A stretch of DNA of 64,000 bases, from positions 19,744 through 83,743 of the forward strand of contig BLLU01000249.1 of assembly GCA_011959105.1 (NCBI GenBank), read 5' to 3'. Source of the DNA: Lachnospiraceae bacterium (lineage in GTDB: Bacteria; Bacillota; Clostridia; Lachnospirales; Lachnospiraceae). A program made the translations under genes and the position numbers. Shown piece by piece: positions 33,631-43,431 of the stretch. How positions within the stretch are numbered: the first letter of the stretch is position 1; each line of letters opens with the position of its first letter. The notes under the pieces were generated by a model. That model saw only the letters and a list, made by a program, of their open reading frames with translations. It made no database searches and was not told the origin of the DNA.

Positions 33631-36579
33631 ATGAATAAGACTGTCAAAAAATTACTCATACTCATAGGTGTGGTCGCAGTGTTTGTGGTATTCTGTTTGC
33701 TGCTGAACCTGAGAGGGGTAGAGAGCTTTGAGGATAAGTATGCAGGCCATGACCTGACTGCTGACGCTGAGGGCGCAGTGCGGGAGGGGACTTATACCCG
33801 CTATCTGAACGCCCATGCGGATGCCGCGCGTCCTCAGGCAGAGGTGGCCTTGGATCTCTTTGCGTATACTGCCGATGGCGGTGTGGAAGTTTATAACGAT
33901 TATGAAGGAGAGACCAGATCCCTGTTTACAGATACCAAGTCCACGGTGACCTGGGAGGTAGAGGTGGCCGAGGCTGGATTTTATAATGTGGTATTGGATT
34001 ATCTGGTACCCGAGTCCAGGGGTGTGGCTGCGGAGCGTGCTCTTTATATCAATGGGGAACTGCCTTTTGATGATGCCGCCAATATGGAATTTACCCGCAT
34101 CTGGACCGATGGCGGTGATGTCCGCGTGGACAATCAGGGCAATGAAATCCGTCCCACTCAGGTGGAAGTGTTTGAATGGCAGAGCGCCTACTGCGAGGAC
34201 AGCATGGGCTACATTGCTGATCCCTATATGTTTTATTTGGAGAAAGGAACCAATACCATTGGTCTTGAAGCGGTCAACGAACCCATGGTGTTAAAAGGTG
34301 TACATATTCTTCCGGTGACAAAGACGGAAACTTATGCGGAGTACAGAGCCAATCAGACCGGGAGTCCAGCTTCCGGGTCAGGGCTTACATATATGCAAGT
34401 GGTACAGGGTGAGGATTCCACGGTACGTTCCGAATCCTCCTTATATGCAAAGTACGACAGGTCCTCACCCTCCACTCAGCCCTACACGGTAATGCATACC
34501 GTATTGAATTATGTGGGCGGCGATGCCTGGAGAAGCGCCGGTCAGTGGATTCAGTGGGACATAGAAGTTCCCGAGGACGGCTACTATAACATCACGGTCA
34601 AGGGAAGGCAGAATTACTCCAGAGGCAGCGTATCCAACCGCGCCCTGTACATAGACGGCAAGATTCCTTTTGAGGAAGCCAAGAGCATTTCTTTTGACTA
34701 TAAAAATGACTGGGACTGCAAGACCCTGGCAGATGAAGAGGGTAATCCCTACGAGTTCTATCTGACTGCCGGGACGCACACTCTGCGGCTGGAAGCCACG
34801 CTGGGAGAGATGGGGCCCATTATGGAGGAGCTGGAGGACTGCACCTTCCGCCTGAATCAGATATACAGGACGATTCTGGTGTATACCGGCGCAACTCCCG
34901 ACCGATACAGAGATTACCATATTGACACCAATTATCCGGAGGTCATGGAGGCCATGGATCTGGAGCGCATGAGGCTCTACAATATTGTAGATCGAGTGGT
35001 AGCTTACAGCGGACAGAAAGCGGATAAGATTGCCACCGCCCAGACCATTGCCCAGCAGCTGGAGAGATTTGTGGAGAAGCCGGGCAAAATCACAACGGAG
35101 TTTATTCCTTTTAAAGATAATATAACCGCTCTGGGTACCGCCATATTGAATATGAGTGAGTCCAAGCTGGATATTGACTACATCGTAGTCAGCGGCACCG
35201 AGACCAAGCCTGAGAAAGATACTGCCAATATCTTCCAGAAGATAGCTCATGAGGTACGTTCCTTTGTGGCTTCTTTCATCGTGGATTACGATGCGGTGGG
35301 TGACGTGTATGAGGAAGGCGGCGATGTGATTAAGGTGTGGGTTCTTACAGGACGTGATCAGGGCACCATCCTGAAGTCCATGGTGGACGATACCTTTACT
35401 CCTCAAACCGGTATTAAAGTCAATGTTGAGATTGTCGGTGCGGACGCCCTGTTGACAGCGGTGGTGGCAGGCAGGGGACCTGACGTAGTGCTGTCGGTGG
35501 CTGCGGATCAGCCGGTAAATTATGCTTTGCGTAATTCCGTAGAAGATATTACCCAGTTCTCCGATTATCAGGAGGTGCTGGCTAATTATACTCCCAGTTC
35601 CTACACCCAGTACACTCTGGACGGGCATATTTATGCAGTGCCGGAGACCCAGACCTTCAATGTGCTGTTCTACCGCAAGGATATTTTGGAACAGCTGGAA
35701 TTGGAAGTGCCCAATACCTGGCAGGAGCTGATTGAGATGCTGCCCACCATTCAGGGCAACAACATGTCCATCGGTATTCCCAGCGTAGGTGGTTCCAGCG
35801 GCAGCGCGGCGGCCACTACACAGATTGCATCCAACGCGGCTGACCTGAGTATGTATTTCAGTCTGTTGTTCCAGTACGGGGGTGAGCTGTATAACGAGAA
35901 GGGAACCAGAACCACGGTAGACGAAGAAGCCGGCGTTGAGGCCATGGCGGATTATGTTAAGTACTTTAATGATTATGGAATCCCAGTGTTCTTCGACTTT
36001 ATCAGCCGGTTCCGTTCCGGTGAGATGCCCATCGGCGTAGCCAATTACGCCACTTACAACACTCTGATGGTGTCGGCGCCCGAGATCCGGGGCCTGTGGG
36101 ATTTCACTCTGATTCCCGGCACGGAAAAAGTGGATGAAAACGGAGAGACCTATATTGACAGGTCGGATTTTATCTCCGGCAGTGCTACCATGATGATTAA
36201 GCAGACCGATGAAAATAATAAACAAAATGCGTGGGAATTCATGAAATGGTGGTCTCAGGTCGATACCCAGATCCGTTTCGGACGGGAGATCGAGGCTTTG
36301 CTGGGGTCCTCCGCGAGATATGCCACAGCCAATATCAATGCTTTCTCCCAGTTGGCCTGGGGCGCGGATGATATAGAGGTGTTGCTGGAGCAGTGGCAGC
36401 AGACCGTGGGCATCCGTGAGGTGCCGGGCGGCTACTACACAGGACGGCATATCACCAACGCGATCCGCAGGGTTATCAATAAGAAGGAAGATGCGCGCGA
36501 GACCATTATAGATTACGCGATTACGATCAACGAAGAGTTGGCCAAGAAGCGAAAAGAATTTGGCTTACCGCTGGAATAA
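33631..36579 (+). CDS. Membrane-anchored solute-binding protein with N-terminal carbohydrate-binding-like domains
   Basis: This 982-residue protein starts at ATG 33631 behind GGGAGG. A single N-terminal membrane helix (LLILIGVVAVFVVFCLLLNL) has no clear lipobox. Two related beta-sandwich modules follow (about 60-250 and 255-430); both contain the pattern W-E/D-V-E-V-E-G-F/Y-Y-N and an ALYI(N/D)G(E/K)-(L/I)PF motif, like CBM35/CBM6-type modules. A helical linker follows, then a family-1 ABC solute-binding domain (about 580-980; LTGRDQGTILKSMVDD, YAVPETQTFNVLFYRKDIL). It would bind polysaccharide fragments at the membrane and pass sugars to the two permeases just downstream. Typical binding proteins are ~450 residues, so this is about double length. 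Confidence 0.8.
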   Translation: MNKTVKKLLILIGVVAVFVVFCLLLNLRGVESFEDKYAGHDLTADAEGAVREGTYTRYLNAHADAARPQAEVALDLFAYTADGGVEVYNDYEGETRSLFTDTKSTVTWEVEVAEAGFYNVVLDYLVPESRGVAAERALYINGELPFDDAANMEFTRIWTDGGDVRVDNQGNEIRPTQVEVFEWQSAYCEDSMGYIADPYMFYLEKGTNTIGLEAVNEPMVLKGVHILPVTKTETYAEYRANQTGSPASGSGLTYMQVVQGEDSTVRSESSLYAKYDRSSPSTQPYTVMHTVLNYVGGDAWRSAGQWIQWDIEVPEDGYYNITVKGRQNYSRGSVSNRALYIDGKIPFEEAKSISFDYKNDWDCKTLADEEGNPYEFYLTAGTHTLRLEATLGEMGPIMEELEDCTFRLNQIYRTILVYTGATPDRYRDYHIDTNYPEVMEAMDLERMRLYNIVDRVVAYSGQKADKIATAQTIAQQLERFVEKPGKITTEFIPFKDNITALGTAILNMSESKLDIDYIVVSGTETKPEKDTANIFQKIAHEVRSFVASFIVDYDAVGDVYEEGGDVIKVWVLTGRDQGTILKSMVDDTFTPQTGIKVNVEIVGADALLTAVVAGRGPDVVLSVAADQPVNYALRNSVEDITQFSDYQEVLANYTPSSYTQYTLDGHIYAVPETQTFNVLFYRKDILEQLELEVPNTWQELIEMLPTIQGNNMSIGIPSVGGSSGSAAATTQIASNAADLSMYFSLLFQYGGELYNEKGTRTTVDEEAGVEAMADYVKYFNDYGIPVFFDFISRFRSGEMPIGVANYATYNTLMVSAPEIRGLWDFTLIPGTEKVDENGETYIDRSDFISGSATMMIKQTDENNKQNAWEFMKWWSQVDTQIRFGREIEALLGSSARYATANINAFSQLAWGADDIEVLLEQWQQTVGIREVPGGYYTGRHITNAIRRVINKKEDARETIIDYAITINEELAKKRKEFGLPLE

Positions 36580-36597
36580 GGAGGGGGAGAAGGTAGG

Positions 36598-37536
36598 ATG
36601 AAGGAATATTTACAGAAATATGTCACCCTTCGGAAACACAATTTTAGGGTGGCGGTCAAAAAGGCAAAGCGGGCAAAAATGTGTTACGCGTTCCTCGCCC
36701 CTTATGCGATCCTGTTTACCATATTTTATATATTACCGGTATGCAGTTCCATATTTTTCAGCTTTACCTACTATAATATTTTGGAATCCCCAAGGTTTAT
36801 CGGGGTACAGAACTATATCAACCTGATCCTGTCGGATGACATTTTCCTGCAGGGCGTGAAGAACACATTCATGATTGCGGTGATTACAGGCCCCCTGGGC
36901 TACATCATGTCTTTCCTGTTTGCATGGTTGATAAATGAACTGCCCCGATGGATCAGGACTATTGCAGTGGTGGTGTTCTATGCGCCTTCCATCGCCGGCA
37001 ATGTGTTTGTTATCTTCTCTGTGTTGTTCCGCGGCGATGCTTACGGGCAGATAAATTCACTGCTGATTGACATGGGACTGATTGATGCCCCGATCCTGTG
37101 GCTGACCAATCCGGCCTACATGCTGCCCATCTGTATGGTGGTTATTCTGTGGATGAGTTTGGGAATGGGTTTCCTGTCCTTCGTAGCAGGCCTTCAGGGC
37201 GTGGACCGCTCCCAGTATGAAGCGGGCTGTATAGACGGCGTGAAGAACCGCTGGCAGGAATTGTGGTTTATTACCCTGCCCAACATGAAGCCCATGCTGA
37301 TGTTCGGTGCGGTTATGGCTATTACCCAATCCTTTGGGGTGTGCGATGTGACCATGGCCCTCTGTGGCTATCCCAGTACGGACTATGCGGCCCGTACCGT
37401 TGTGACCCACCTGTTTGACTATGGTTTTTCCAGATTTGAGATGGGATATGCATCGGCCATTGCGACCATGCTGTTCCTGGTGATGATGCTGTGTAACAAA
37501 GCAATTCAAAGTCTGTTGAGAAGAGTAGGAACCTGA
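36598..37536 (+). CDS. Sugar ABC transporter permease (MalF/UgpA type)
   Basis: The 312-residue protein has six membrane helices (first: YAFLAPYAILFTIFYILPV) and the cytoplasmic EAA loop (DRSQYEAGCIDGVKNRWQEL, then ITLPNMKPML) that docks the ATPase. It follows the solute-binding protein by 18 bp. No ATPase gene is present in the window, so a shared MsmX-like ATPase elsewhere is implied, as is usual in Clostridia. Confidence 0.9.
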   Translation: MKEYLQKYVTLRKHNFRVAVKKAKRAKMCYAFLAPYAILFTIFYILPVCSSIFFSFTYYNILESPRFIGVQNYINLILSDDIFLQGVKNTFMIAVITGPLGYIMSFLFAWLINELPRWIRTIAVVVFYAPSIAGNVFVIFSVLFRGDAYGQINSLLIDMGLIDAPILWLTNPAYMLPICMVVILWMSLGMGFLSFVAGLQGVDRSQYEAGCIDGVKNRWQELWFITLPNMKPMLMFGAVMAITQSFGVCDVTMALCGYPSTDYAARTVVTHLFDYGFSRFEMGYASAIATMLFLVMMLCNKAIQSLLRRVGT

Positions 37537-37537
37537 T

Positions 37538-38440
37538 ATGAGCAAAACGACAAAAGTAGCGACAACTGTAAAGCAACCGAGAACCAGAATTTTAAAGAGA
37601 AGGCAGCCCAACCGTTCAAGGGTAGGAGATTTCTTTGTCTATCTCTTCCTGTTGCTCATGGCCGTGGCCATGGTGTTCCCGTTGGTGTATGCGATTGAAT
37701 CCGCATTAAAGCCGCTGGACGAACTGTTCAAGTTCCCTCCTACCGTCTTTGCGCAGAACCCGACGCTGGATAACTTCTCAGACTTGTTCGTGACGATGGG
37801 CAAGTCCTGGGTGACATTCTCCAGATACATATTTAATACGACGTTCATCACGGCAGTAGGAACCTTCGGGCATTTGATCGTTGCGTCCATGGGGGCCTTC
37901 GTGTTGGCCAAGTATGAGTTCCCCGGGGGACAGACTTTCTTCAAGATGGTCACGGTGGCCTTGATGTTCAGCGGCTATGTGACCCAGATCCCCAACTATC
38001 TGATTATCAATTCCATGGGGTGGATCGACACCTATTGGGCTATCATCATTCCGGCCTTTGCGCTGCCCACCGGATTGTTTCTGATGAAACAGTTCATGGA
38101 GGGGTTGCCCACCTCACTGATCGAGGCTGCCAAGATTGACGGAGCCAACGAGTGGAGAGTATTTACCGGTATCGTGATGCCCAATGTTAAGCCCGCCTGG
38201 CTGACGCTGATCATTTTTTCCGTGCAGGGCCTTTGGAACAACAGGGCGGCGACTTTCATCTACTCCGAGGAGAAAAAGACATTAGTATATGCATTGCAGC
38301 AGATCCAGAGCGGCGGTATCGCCAGAACCGGTCAGTCGGCTGCGGTACAGGTCATCGTGATGGCGGTGCCGATCTGTATCTTCATCCTGTCCGAGAGCCA
38401 GATCCTGGAGACAATGGCAAGTTCCGGTTTGAAGGACTAA
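37538..38440 (+). CDS. Sugar ABC transporter permease (MalG/UgpE type)
   Basis: The 300-residue inner-membrane permease begins 1 bp after its partner's stop. After a basic N-terminus there are six helices (DFFVYLFLLLMAVAMVFPLV, and others) and an EAA loop (PTSLIEAAKIDGANEWRVF). It forms a heterodimer with the previous permease. Confidence 0.9.
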   Translation: MSKTTKVATTVKQPRTRILKRRQPNRSRVGDFFVYLFLLLMAVAMVFPLVYAIESALKPLDELFKFPPTVFAQNPTLDNFSDLFVTMGKSWVTFSRYIFNTTFITAVGTFGHLIVASMGAFVLAKYEFPGGQTFFKMVTVALMFSGYVTQIPNYLIINSMGWIDTYWAIIIPAFALPTGLFLMKQFMEGLPTSLIEAAKIDGANEWRVFTGIVMPNVKPAWLTLIIFSVQGLWNNRAATFIYSEEKKTLVYALQQIQSGGIARTGQSAAVQVIVMAVPICIFILSESQILETMASSGLKD

Positions 38441-38497
38441 TCGGGTATAAGCGAAGCTGCGGCATGCAGGGGAATAGAGATAGGAACGAGGTGGCGT

Positions 38498-40006
38498 ATG
38501 AGAAAGATAATAAAGAGAGTCGGTGTTCTGCTGGCCAGCGCGGTGATGCTGTTGGGTTCCTCCATGACGGTGTGCGCGTCTACTGACGGCGGGCGGTATA
38601 GCTACAATTATGATTACTGGGGAGATGTGCAGGGTTCTCCCAATGCCTATGCCGTGACCGGTGTGTATACTTCCGTGGATCTGGGGCTGGATAAGAATCT
38701 GTCGAACCCCCAGGGACTGTTTGTTCAGGGCAATACTGTCTATATCTGCGATACGGGCAACAACCGCATTGTGGTGGTGGAACGGGTGGATGCGGAGGGC
38801 TTTAAGCTGAAGCAGATTATAGAGGACTTCAAGGGCAATGTGGACGTCAGGACATTTAACGGTCCCACAGACATTGCCGTATCTGATGAAGGGGATCTGT
38901 ATATTGCCGATAAGGGCAATGGTCGTATCCTGAAACTGGATAGGGATTTGAACTATCTGATGCAGTTTGATAAACCCGTTGACAATACCCTGGATCCCGA
39001 ACTCACTTTCTCCCCCAGCAAGATTGTTATTGACACGGCGGGCCGGGTATATTGTGTGGCTCAGGGTATCAATAAAGGTCTTATCAAATATGAGAGTGAC
39101 GGTGTTTTTTCCGGTTTCGTGGGGGCCACCAAAGTTACCTACGATTTTGCGGATTATATCTGGAAGCGTATCGCCACCGAGGAGCAGAAGGCAAAGTTAG
39201 AGTCCTTCGTTCCCACAGAGTATGACAATGCCTACATGGATCATGAGGGATTTATCTATGCCTGCACCAGTAATGTGAAGGAGGAGGATGTGGATAATGA
39301 GACCGCAGATCCTGTGCGGAAGCTGAACCTGATGGGAAATGACATTCTGGTGTGCAATGGAGAATGGCCTGTATATGGAGATCTGTACTGGGGTAATAAT
39401 GCAGGATACGACGGCCCTTCCCGCCTGACGGACGTGACGGTGTTTGATAACGATATCTATGTAGCATTGGATCGGAACAGAGGACGTCTTTTCGGCTACA
39501 ATGATCAGGGACGCATGGTATTTGCTTTCGGAGGCCCGGGCAATATGGACGGCTATTTCCGCTATCCCATTGCCATTGAGCATATGGGTTATGACTTGTT
39601 GGTACTGGACAGTTTGGACTGCGCTATTACCCTGTTTACTCCTACGGAATTTGGCAGTCTGGTCTACCAGGCCATCGATCTGTTTGACAGCGGTCTGTAC
39701 GAGGAATCCGGAGAGACCTGGCAGAAGGTTATGGATATCAACGGCAACTATGACTTGGCGTATATCGGCATCGGCCGTTCTCTGCTGCGGCAGGAACGCT
39801 ACCATGAGGCTATGGAGTATTTTGAACTGAAATACGATGATGAAAATTATTCCAAAGCCTACAAGCAATACCGCAAGGAGTGGGTGGAAGAACATATAGT
39901 GATCATCTTCATCGTGGTGTTCGCGGTGCTGGTCATTCCTCTGACCATAGGCAAGGTCAGGAACATCAAGCACGAGATAGATACTGCTGATATCTTTAAA
40001 ATGTAG
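38498..40006 (+). CDS. Secreted NHL-repeat propeller protein with TPR-like stalk and C-terminal membrane anchor
   Basis: The 502-residue protein has a signal peptide (KRVGVLLASAVMLLGSSMTVCAS). NHL-type blades follow (NPQGLFVQGNTVYICDTGNNRIVV; GPTDIAVSDEGDLYIADKGNGRIL; further blades to about 385). A TPR-like helical pair (LVYQAIDLFDSGLYEESGET; LLRQERYHEAMEYFELKY) links to a membrane helix (IVIIFIVVFAVLVIPLTI) and a short cytosolic tail. The propeller sits outside the cell. It lies inside a sugar importer operon next to a Yip1-like membrane protein, and may scaffold or gate the surface uptake complex; no enzyme activity is evident. Confidence 0.8.
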   Translation: MRKIIKRVGVLLASAVMLLGSSMTVCASTDGGRYSYNYDYWGDVQGSPNAYAVTGVYTSVDLGLDKNLSNPQGLFVQGNTVYICDTGNNRIVVVERVDAEGFKLKQIIEDFKGNVDVRTFNGPTDIAVSDEGDLYIADKGNGRILKLDRDLNYLMQFDKPVDNTLDPELTFSPSKIVIDTAGRVYCVAQGINKGLIKYESDGVFSGFVGATKVTYDFADYIWKRIATEEQKAKLESFVPTEYDNAYMDHEGFIYACTSNVKEEDVDNETADPVRKLNLMGNDILVCNGEWPVYGDLYWGNNAGYDGPSRLTDVTVFDNDIYVALDRNRGRLFGYNDQGRMVFAFGGPGNMDGYFRYPIAIEHMGYDLLVLDSLDCAITLFTPTEFGSLVYQAIDLFDSGLYEESGETWQKVMDINGNYDLAYIGIGRSLLRQERYHEAMEYFELKYDDENYSKAYKQYRKEWVEEHIVIIFIVVFAVLVIPLTIGKVRNIKHEIDTADIFKM

Positions 40007-40018
40007 ACGGAGGCCGTT

Positions 40019-40675
40019 ATGATAGCTTCATTGAAAAAGAAAGAAACTTTTGCGCATTATCTTGCAACTTTAAAGTTTGCCCTGTACTGCATCACCCATC
40101 CTCTGGATGGTTTCTGGGATCTCACCCATGAGAAGAGAGGGTCCTATGCGGCTGCGAATACAATTCTGGCGCTCACCCTGCTCCTTCGGGTGATGAAGCT
40201 GCGGTACACCAGTTTTATTTTTCTGACGGTATACTGGGAGAATTTGAATATCTTCCTGTATCTGGCCAGTGTGCTCTTTCCCCTGGCGCTCTGGGTGGTG
40301 GGAAACTGGGCGCTGACCACGCTGTTTGACGGCAAGGGCAGGTTGGGACAGGTATATATGGCTTCCTGTTATGCCCTGACTCCTTATCCGCTGATTCAGT
40401 TTCCGCTGATGATATTCAGCAATTTTGTGACAGTGGATGAGGCGGAGTTCTACATGGTGATCAGCGGCCTTTCGCTGGTTTGGGCTATGGCGTTGATTTT
40501 TGCGGCTATGATGCAGATCCATGAGTACTCCCTGGGCAAAAATTTCCTGTTTACCATTGCGTCTCTGTTCGCGATGCTGGTGATGGTATTTATCCTGCTG
40601 CTGTTTTTCAGCATGATCTCGCAGGGCGTCTCATATTTCATTTCCCTTGGAAGGGAGATCATGTTCCGATTGTGA
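40019..40675 (+). CDS. Yip1-like integral membrane protein
   Basis: The 218-residue protein has about five to six membrane helices (LNIFLYLASVLFPLALWVVG, LYLASVLFPL and VMVFILLLFFSMIS regions). Motifs such as THPLDGFWDLTHEKRGS near the start and ASCYALTPYPL fit bacterial Yip1-family proteins. It begins 12 bp after the NHL gene with GGAGG upstream. Function in bacteria is unknown; the tight link with the NHL and DUF5696 proteins suggests they work in one membrane complex. Confidence 0.75.
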   Translation: MIASLKKKETFAHYLATLKFALYCITHPLDGFWDLTHEKRGSYAAANTILALTLLLRVMKLRYTSFIFLTVYWENLNIFLYLASVLFPLALWVVGNWALTTLFDGKGRLGQVYMASCYALTPYPLIQFPLMIFSNFVTVDEAEFYMVISGLSLVWAMALIFAAMMQIHEYSLGKNFLFTIASLFAMLVMVFILLLFFSMISQGVSYFISLGREIMFRL

Positions 40676-40684
40676 CGAAAGGCC

Positions 40685-40702
40685 GGCGGCAATCCTGCCG
40701 CC
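40685..40702 (+). other. Intercistronic hairpin
   Basis: GGCGGC-AATCCT-GCCGCC forms a perfect 6-bp GC stem between the Yip1-like and DUF5696 genes. There is no T-run, so it more likely protects or processes the mRNA than ends it. Confidence 0.5.
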
Positions 40703-40758
40703 AGAAGCAGATAGAGGATATGTGCTTACTTTGATGGGCAGATGGGAGAAATCAAACC

Positions 40759-43353
40759 ATGTATAGAGACAAAGCGGCAAGAAAAGCAGAATTAAAGGGA
40801 GCGCTGATCCGGCAGCTGAAGAACCTGATCGCTCCCGGCATCATCGCATTGATTATTTTGGTCGGTGTGCTGGTTATCATCAACTACAAGGATGAGGAGG
40901 AAGAGGAAGAGGTCATCCGTGTTAATGGCTGGGAGGGTGACTCTACCGAAATGGTGCTGGAAAATGAGGAACTCAGGTTTGTAATGGATCCGGCTACCAC
41001 TCAGTTTACGCTGGAAGTAAAGTCCAGCGGTAAAGTGTGGAGTTCCAATCCGGAAGGTGGGGCTACGGATGCTCTGGCGCTGAGCAATGAGAAGGGCAGA
41101 CTGCAATCTACTTTGGCGTTGACCTGGAGTAACAGGACCGGTGTGGACGCCCCCTACAATAACTATGATTACAGCATTGCCAAGAGCGTCTATAATATTG
41201 AGATGGGCGGGGACTATGTGAAGGTATACTATTCCATCGGCGATACCCAGAAGGAATATATTATACCTCCTGTAATTATAGACGAGAACTTCAACAAGTG
41301 GCTGGATCTTATGAGTAAGCAGGACGCCGGGATGGTGAAGGAATACTATAAGAAGTATGATATCAACAAACTGGGCAAGAAGGACGATAAGGAGCAGCTG
41401 CTGGCTAATTATCCGATTCTGGCGGACGAGGTTATCTGGGTACTGCGGGACGGAACCAAGGACCATTTGAAAAAGCGTTTTGAGGAATATTTTGAGGCGG
41501 CCGGCTACACCATGGAGGATTATCAGGCAGACAAAGAGTTGAATCAGGCAGAGTCCAGCTTTGACAAACCCATATTCAACGTGAATGTGATTTACCGTCT
41601 GGACGGTGGTGACCTATTGGTGGAAGTGCCTCTTGGGGAGATAGAGTACAGGGAGAAATACCCGCTTTACAATCTGTCGGTTCTGCCCTTCTTCGGTGCA
41701 GGCGGTACCCAGGACCAGGGATTCATGCTGGTGCCGGAGGGCGGCGGCGCATTGATTAACTTCAACAATGGAAAAAGCGCGCAGAACGATTATTATGCCA
41801 ATATGTATGGCTGGGATATGGGTTTAAACCGTATAGCCATGGTACATAGCACCAGGAATTACTTCAATGTGTTTGGCATCAGTCAGGGAGAGGATTCCTT
41901 TATCTGCATTCTGGAGGATGGGGCATCCTATGCTTCCATCAATGCGGATATTGCCGGACGTAAGAACAGCTATAACTATGTTTACCCTGTATACAGCATG
42001 GCCCTTCGGGAGAAGTACGATGTGGGCGAGATTGCAGACAGCAGCGTTTATGTCTATCTGAAGGAACTTCCGGAGGGAAGTCTGGTACAGCGGTACAGCT
42101 TTATTGACAGCGGCAGTTATGTGGATATGGCCAAGGATTACCAATCCTATCTGTTGGATCGGTATGAAGGCTATATGACCATGAACGATGATACGGAGAC
42201 ACCTGTAGCAGTGGAAATCATGGGCGCTCTGGACAAGGTGAAACAGGTTATGGGCATTCCTATGTCGAGACCTCTGGAATTGACCACCTTTAAGGAGGCA
42301 TCCGAGATCATCCAGCAGCTGAACAGTGATGGCCTGAACAATATGGCCGTGAAGTTGGTGGGATGGGCCAACGGCGGTTTCCAGCAGAAGATGCTGAACC
42401 GGGTGAAACCCCTGTCCGGACTTGGCAGTAAGAAAGATCTGCAGAATATGATCGACACGGCTAAGGGACTGGGCGTAGATGTTTATCTGGACGGTGTGAC
42501 CCAGTACGCCTTTGACAGTAATATTTTTGACGGCTTTTTCGTCTACTCGGACGCAGCCCGCTTTATCAGCAAAGAGAAGGCGGAACTGTATGAATACAAC
42601 CCGATTTCCTTTGGACAGTCGGAATGGAAGGGGAAATTCTATCTGCTGCATCCGGATGTGGCTTCGGAAATGGCACAGAATCTGGTGGATGCCGCCGATA
42701 AATATGGCACCGGAATTGCCTTCCGTGAGAACGGCAGAGATCTTTCCGGCGACTACTACCGTGATGATGTGCGCAGCAGGCAGGAGGTATTGGAGCAGCA
42801 GGCGGGAGAGTTCAAAGCCTTGGCGGACAGCGGCCGAAAGGTCATGATTAACATGGGTAATGACTATGCGGTACCCTATTGTGACATGATTACCAATATG
42901 GAGCTGCAGGGCAGCGAATATACCATTCTTGATGCTTATGTGCCTTTCTATCAGATGGCGATCCACGGTTATGTGAATTATTCCGGCGGGTCACTGAACC
43001 TGGCAGAGGACACCCAGGATGAACTTCTGCGGAGCGCGGAATACGGCGCGGGACTGCAATTCAATTTGATGAAGGAGACGGCATTTATTCTTCAAAAGAC
43101 CCTTTACACGGAATATTACGGTTCCGACTATAATGCATGGCATGATAGGCTGGTGGAAACCTATACCAGATACAATGCGGAACTGGGACACATCTTTAAC
43201 CAAAAGATGACAGGGCATGAGCAAATTACTGCGGATCTGTCCTGCACTATGTACGAGGACGGCACCAGAGTCTATGTCAATTATGGGTATCTGGATCTTA
43301 CGGCGGAGGATGGAACCGTGGTTCCCGCCAGAGATTACAAGGTGGTTCGGTAG
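40759..43353 (+). CDS. DUF5696-type membrane-anchored glycosidase-like protein
   Basis: The 864-residue protein has a basic N-terminus, one membrane helix (LIAPGIIALIILVGVLVIINY) and an acidic spacer, placing the rest outside the cell. A large beta-sandwich (about 60-460; LRFVMDPATTQFTLEVKSSGK, LPFFGAGGTQDQGFMLVPEGGG) is followed by a probable TIM barrel (about 470-780; GLGVDVYLDGVTQYAF, GTGIAFRENGRDLSGDYYRDD) and a C-terminal beta domain. I recognise the DUF5696 family; the layout recalls GH101/GH129-like enzymes, but no activity is established. Location between two importer gene pairs supports surface glycan processing. Confidence 0.75.
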   Translation: MYRDKAARKAELKGALIRQLKNLIAPGIIALIILVGVLVIINYKDEEEEEEVIRVNGWEGDSTEMVLENEELRFVMDPATTQFTLEVKSSGKVWSSNPEGGATDALALSNEKGRLQSTLALTWSNRTGVDAPYNNYDYSIAKSVYNIEMGGDYVKVYYSIGDTQKEYIIPPVIIDENFNKWLDLMSKQDAGMVKEYYKKYDINKLGKKDDKEQLLANYPILADEVIWVLRDGTKDHLKKRFEEYFEAAGYTMEDYQADKELNQAESSFDKPIFNVNVIYRLDGGDLLVEVPLGEIEYREKYPLYNLSVLPFFGAGGTQDQGFMLVPEGGGALINFNNGKSAQNDYYANMYGWDMGLNRIAMVHSTRNYFNVFGISQGEDSFICILEDGASYASINADIAGRKNSYNYVYPVYSMALREKYDVGEIADSSVYVYLKELPEGSLVQRYSFIDSGSYVDMAKDYQSYLLDRYEGYMTMNDDTETPVAVEIMGALDKVKQVMGIPMSRPLELTTFKEASEIIQQLNSDGLNNMAVKLVGWANGGFQQKMLNRVKPLSGLGSKKDLQNMIDTAKGLGVDVYLDGVTQYAFDSNIFDGFFVYSDAARFISKEKAELYEYNPISFGQSEWKGKFYLLHPDVASEMAQNLVDAADKYGTGIAFRENGRDLSGDYYRDDVRSRQEVLEQQAGEFKALADSGRKVMINMGNDYAVPYCDMITNMELQGSEYTILDAYVPFYQMAIHGYVNYSGGSLNLAEDTQDELLRSAEYGAGLQFNLMKETAFILQKTLYTEYYGSDYNAWHDRLVETYTRYNAELGHIFNQKMTGHEQITADLSCTMYEDGTRVYVNYGYLDLTAEDGTVVPARDYKVVR

Positions 43354-43377
43354 GAATGTGTCAGTTTAGATATTTCG

Positions 43378-43402
43378 GCATCCGCCCGTCACGGGTGGAT
43401 GC
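43378..43402 (+). other. Intercistronic hairpin
   Basis: GCATCCGCCCGT and ACGGGTGGATGC pair (one G-T wobble position) around a single C. It lies between the DUF5696 gene and the second permease pair without a T-run, so it may be an RNA processing or stability element. Confidence 0.6.
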
Positions 43403-43431
43403 GGACTTCAAAATAGAAAGGGTTGTAAGAG

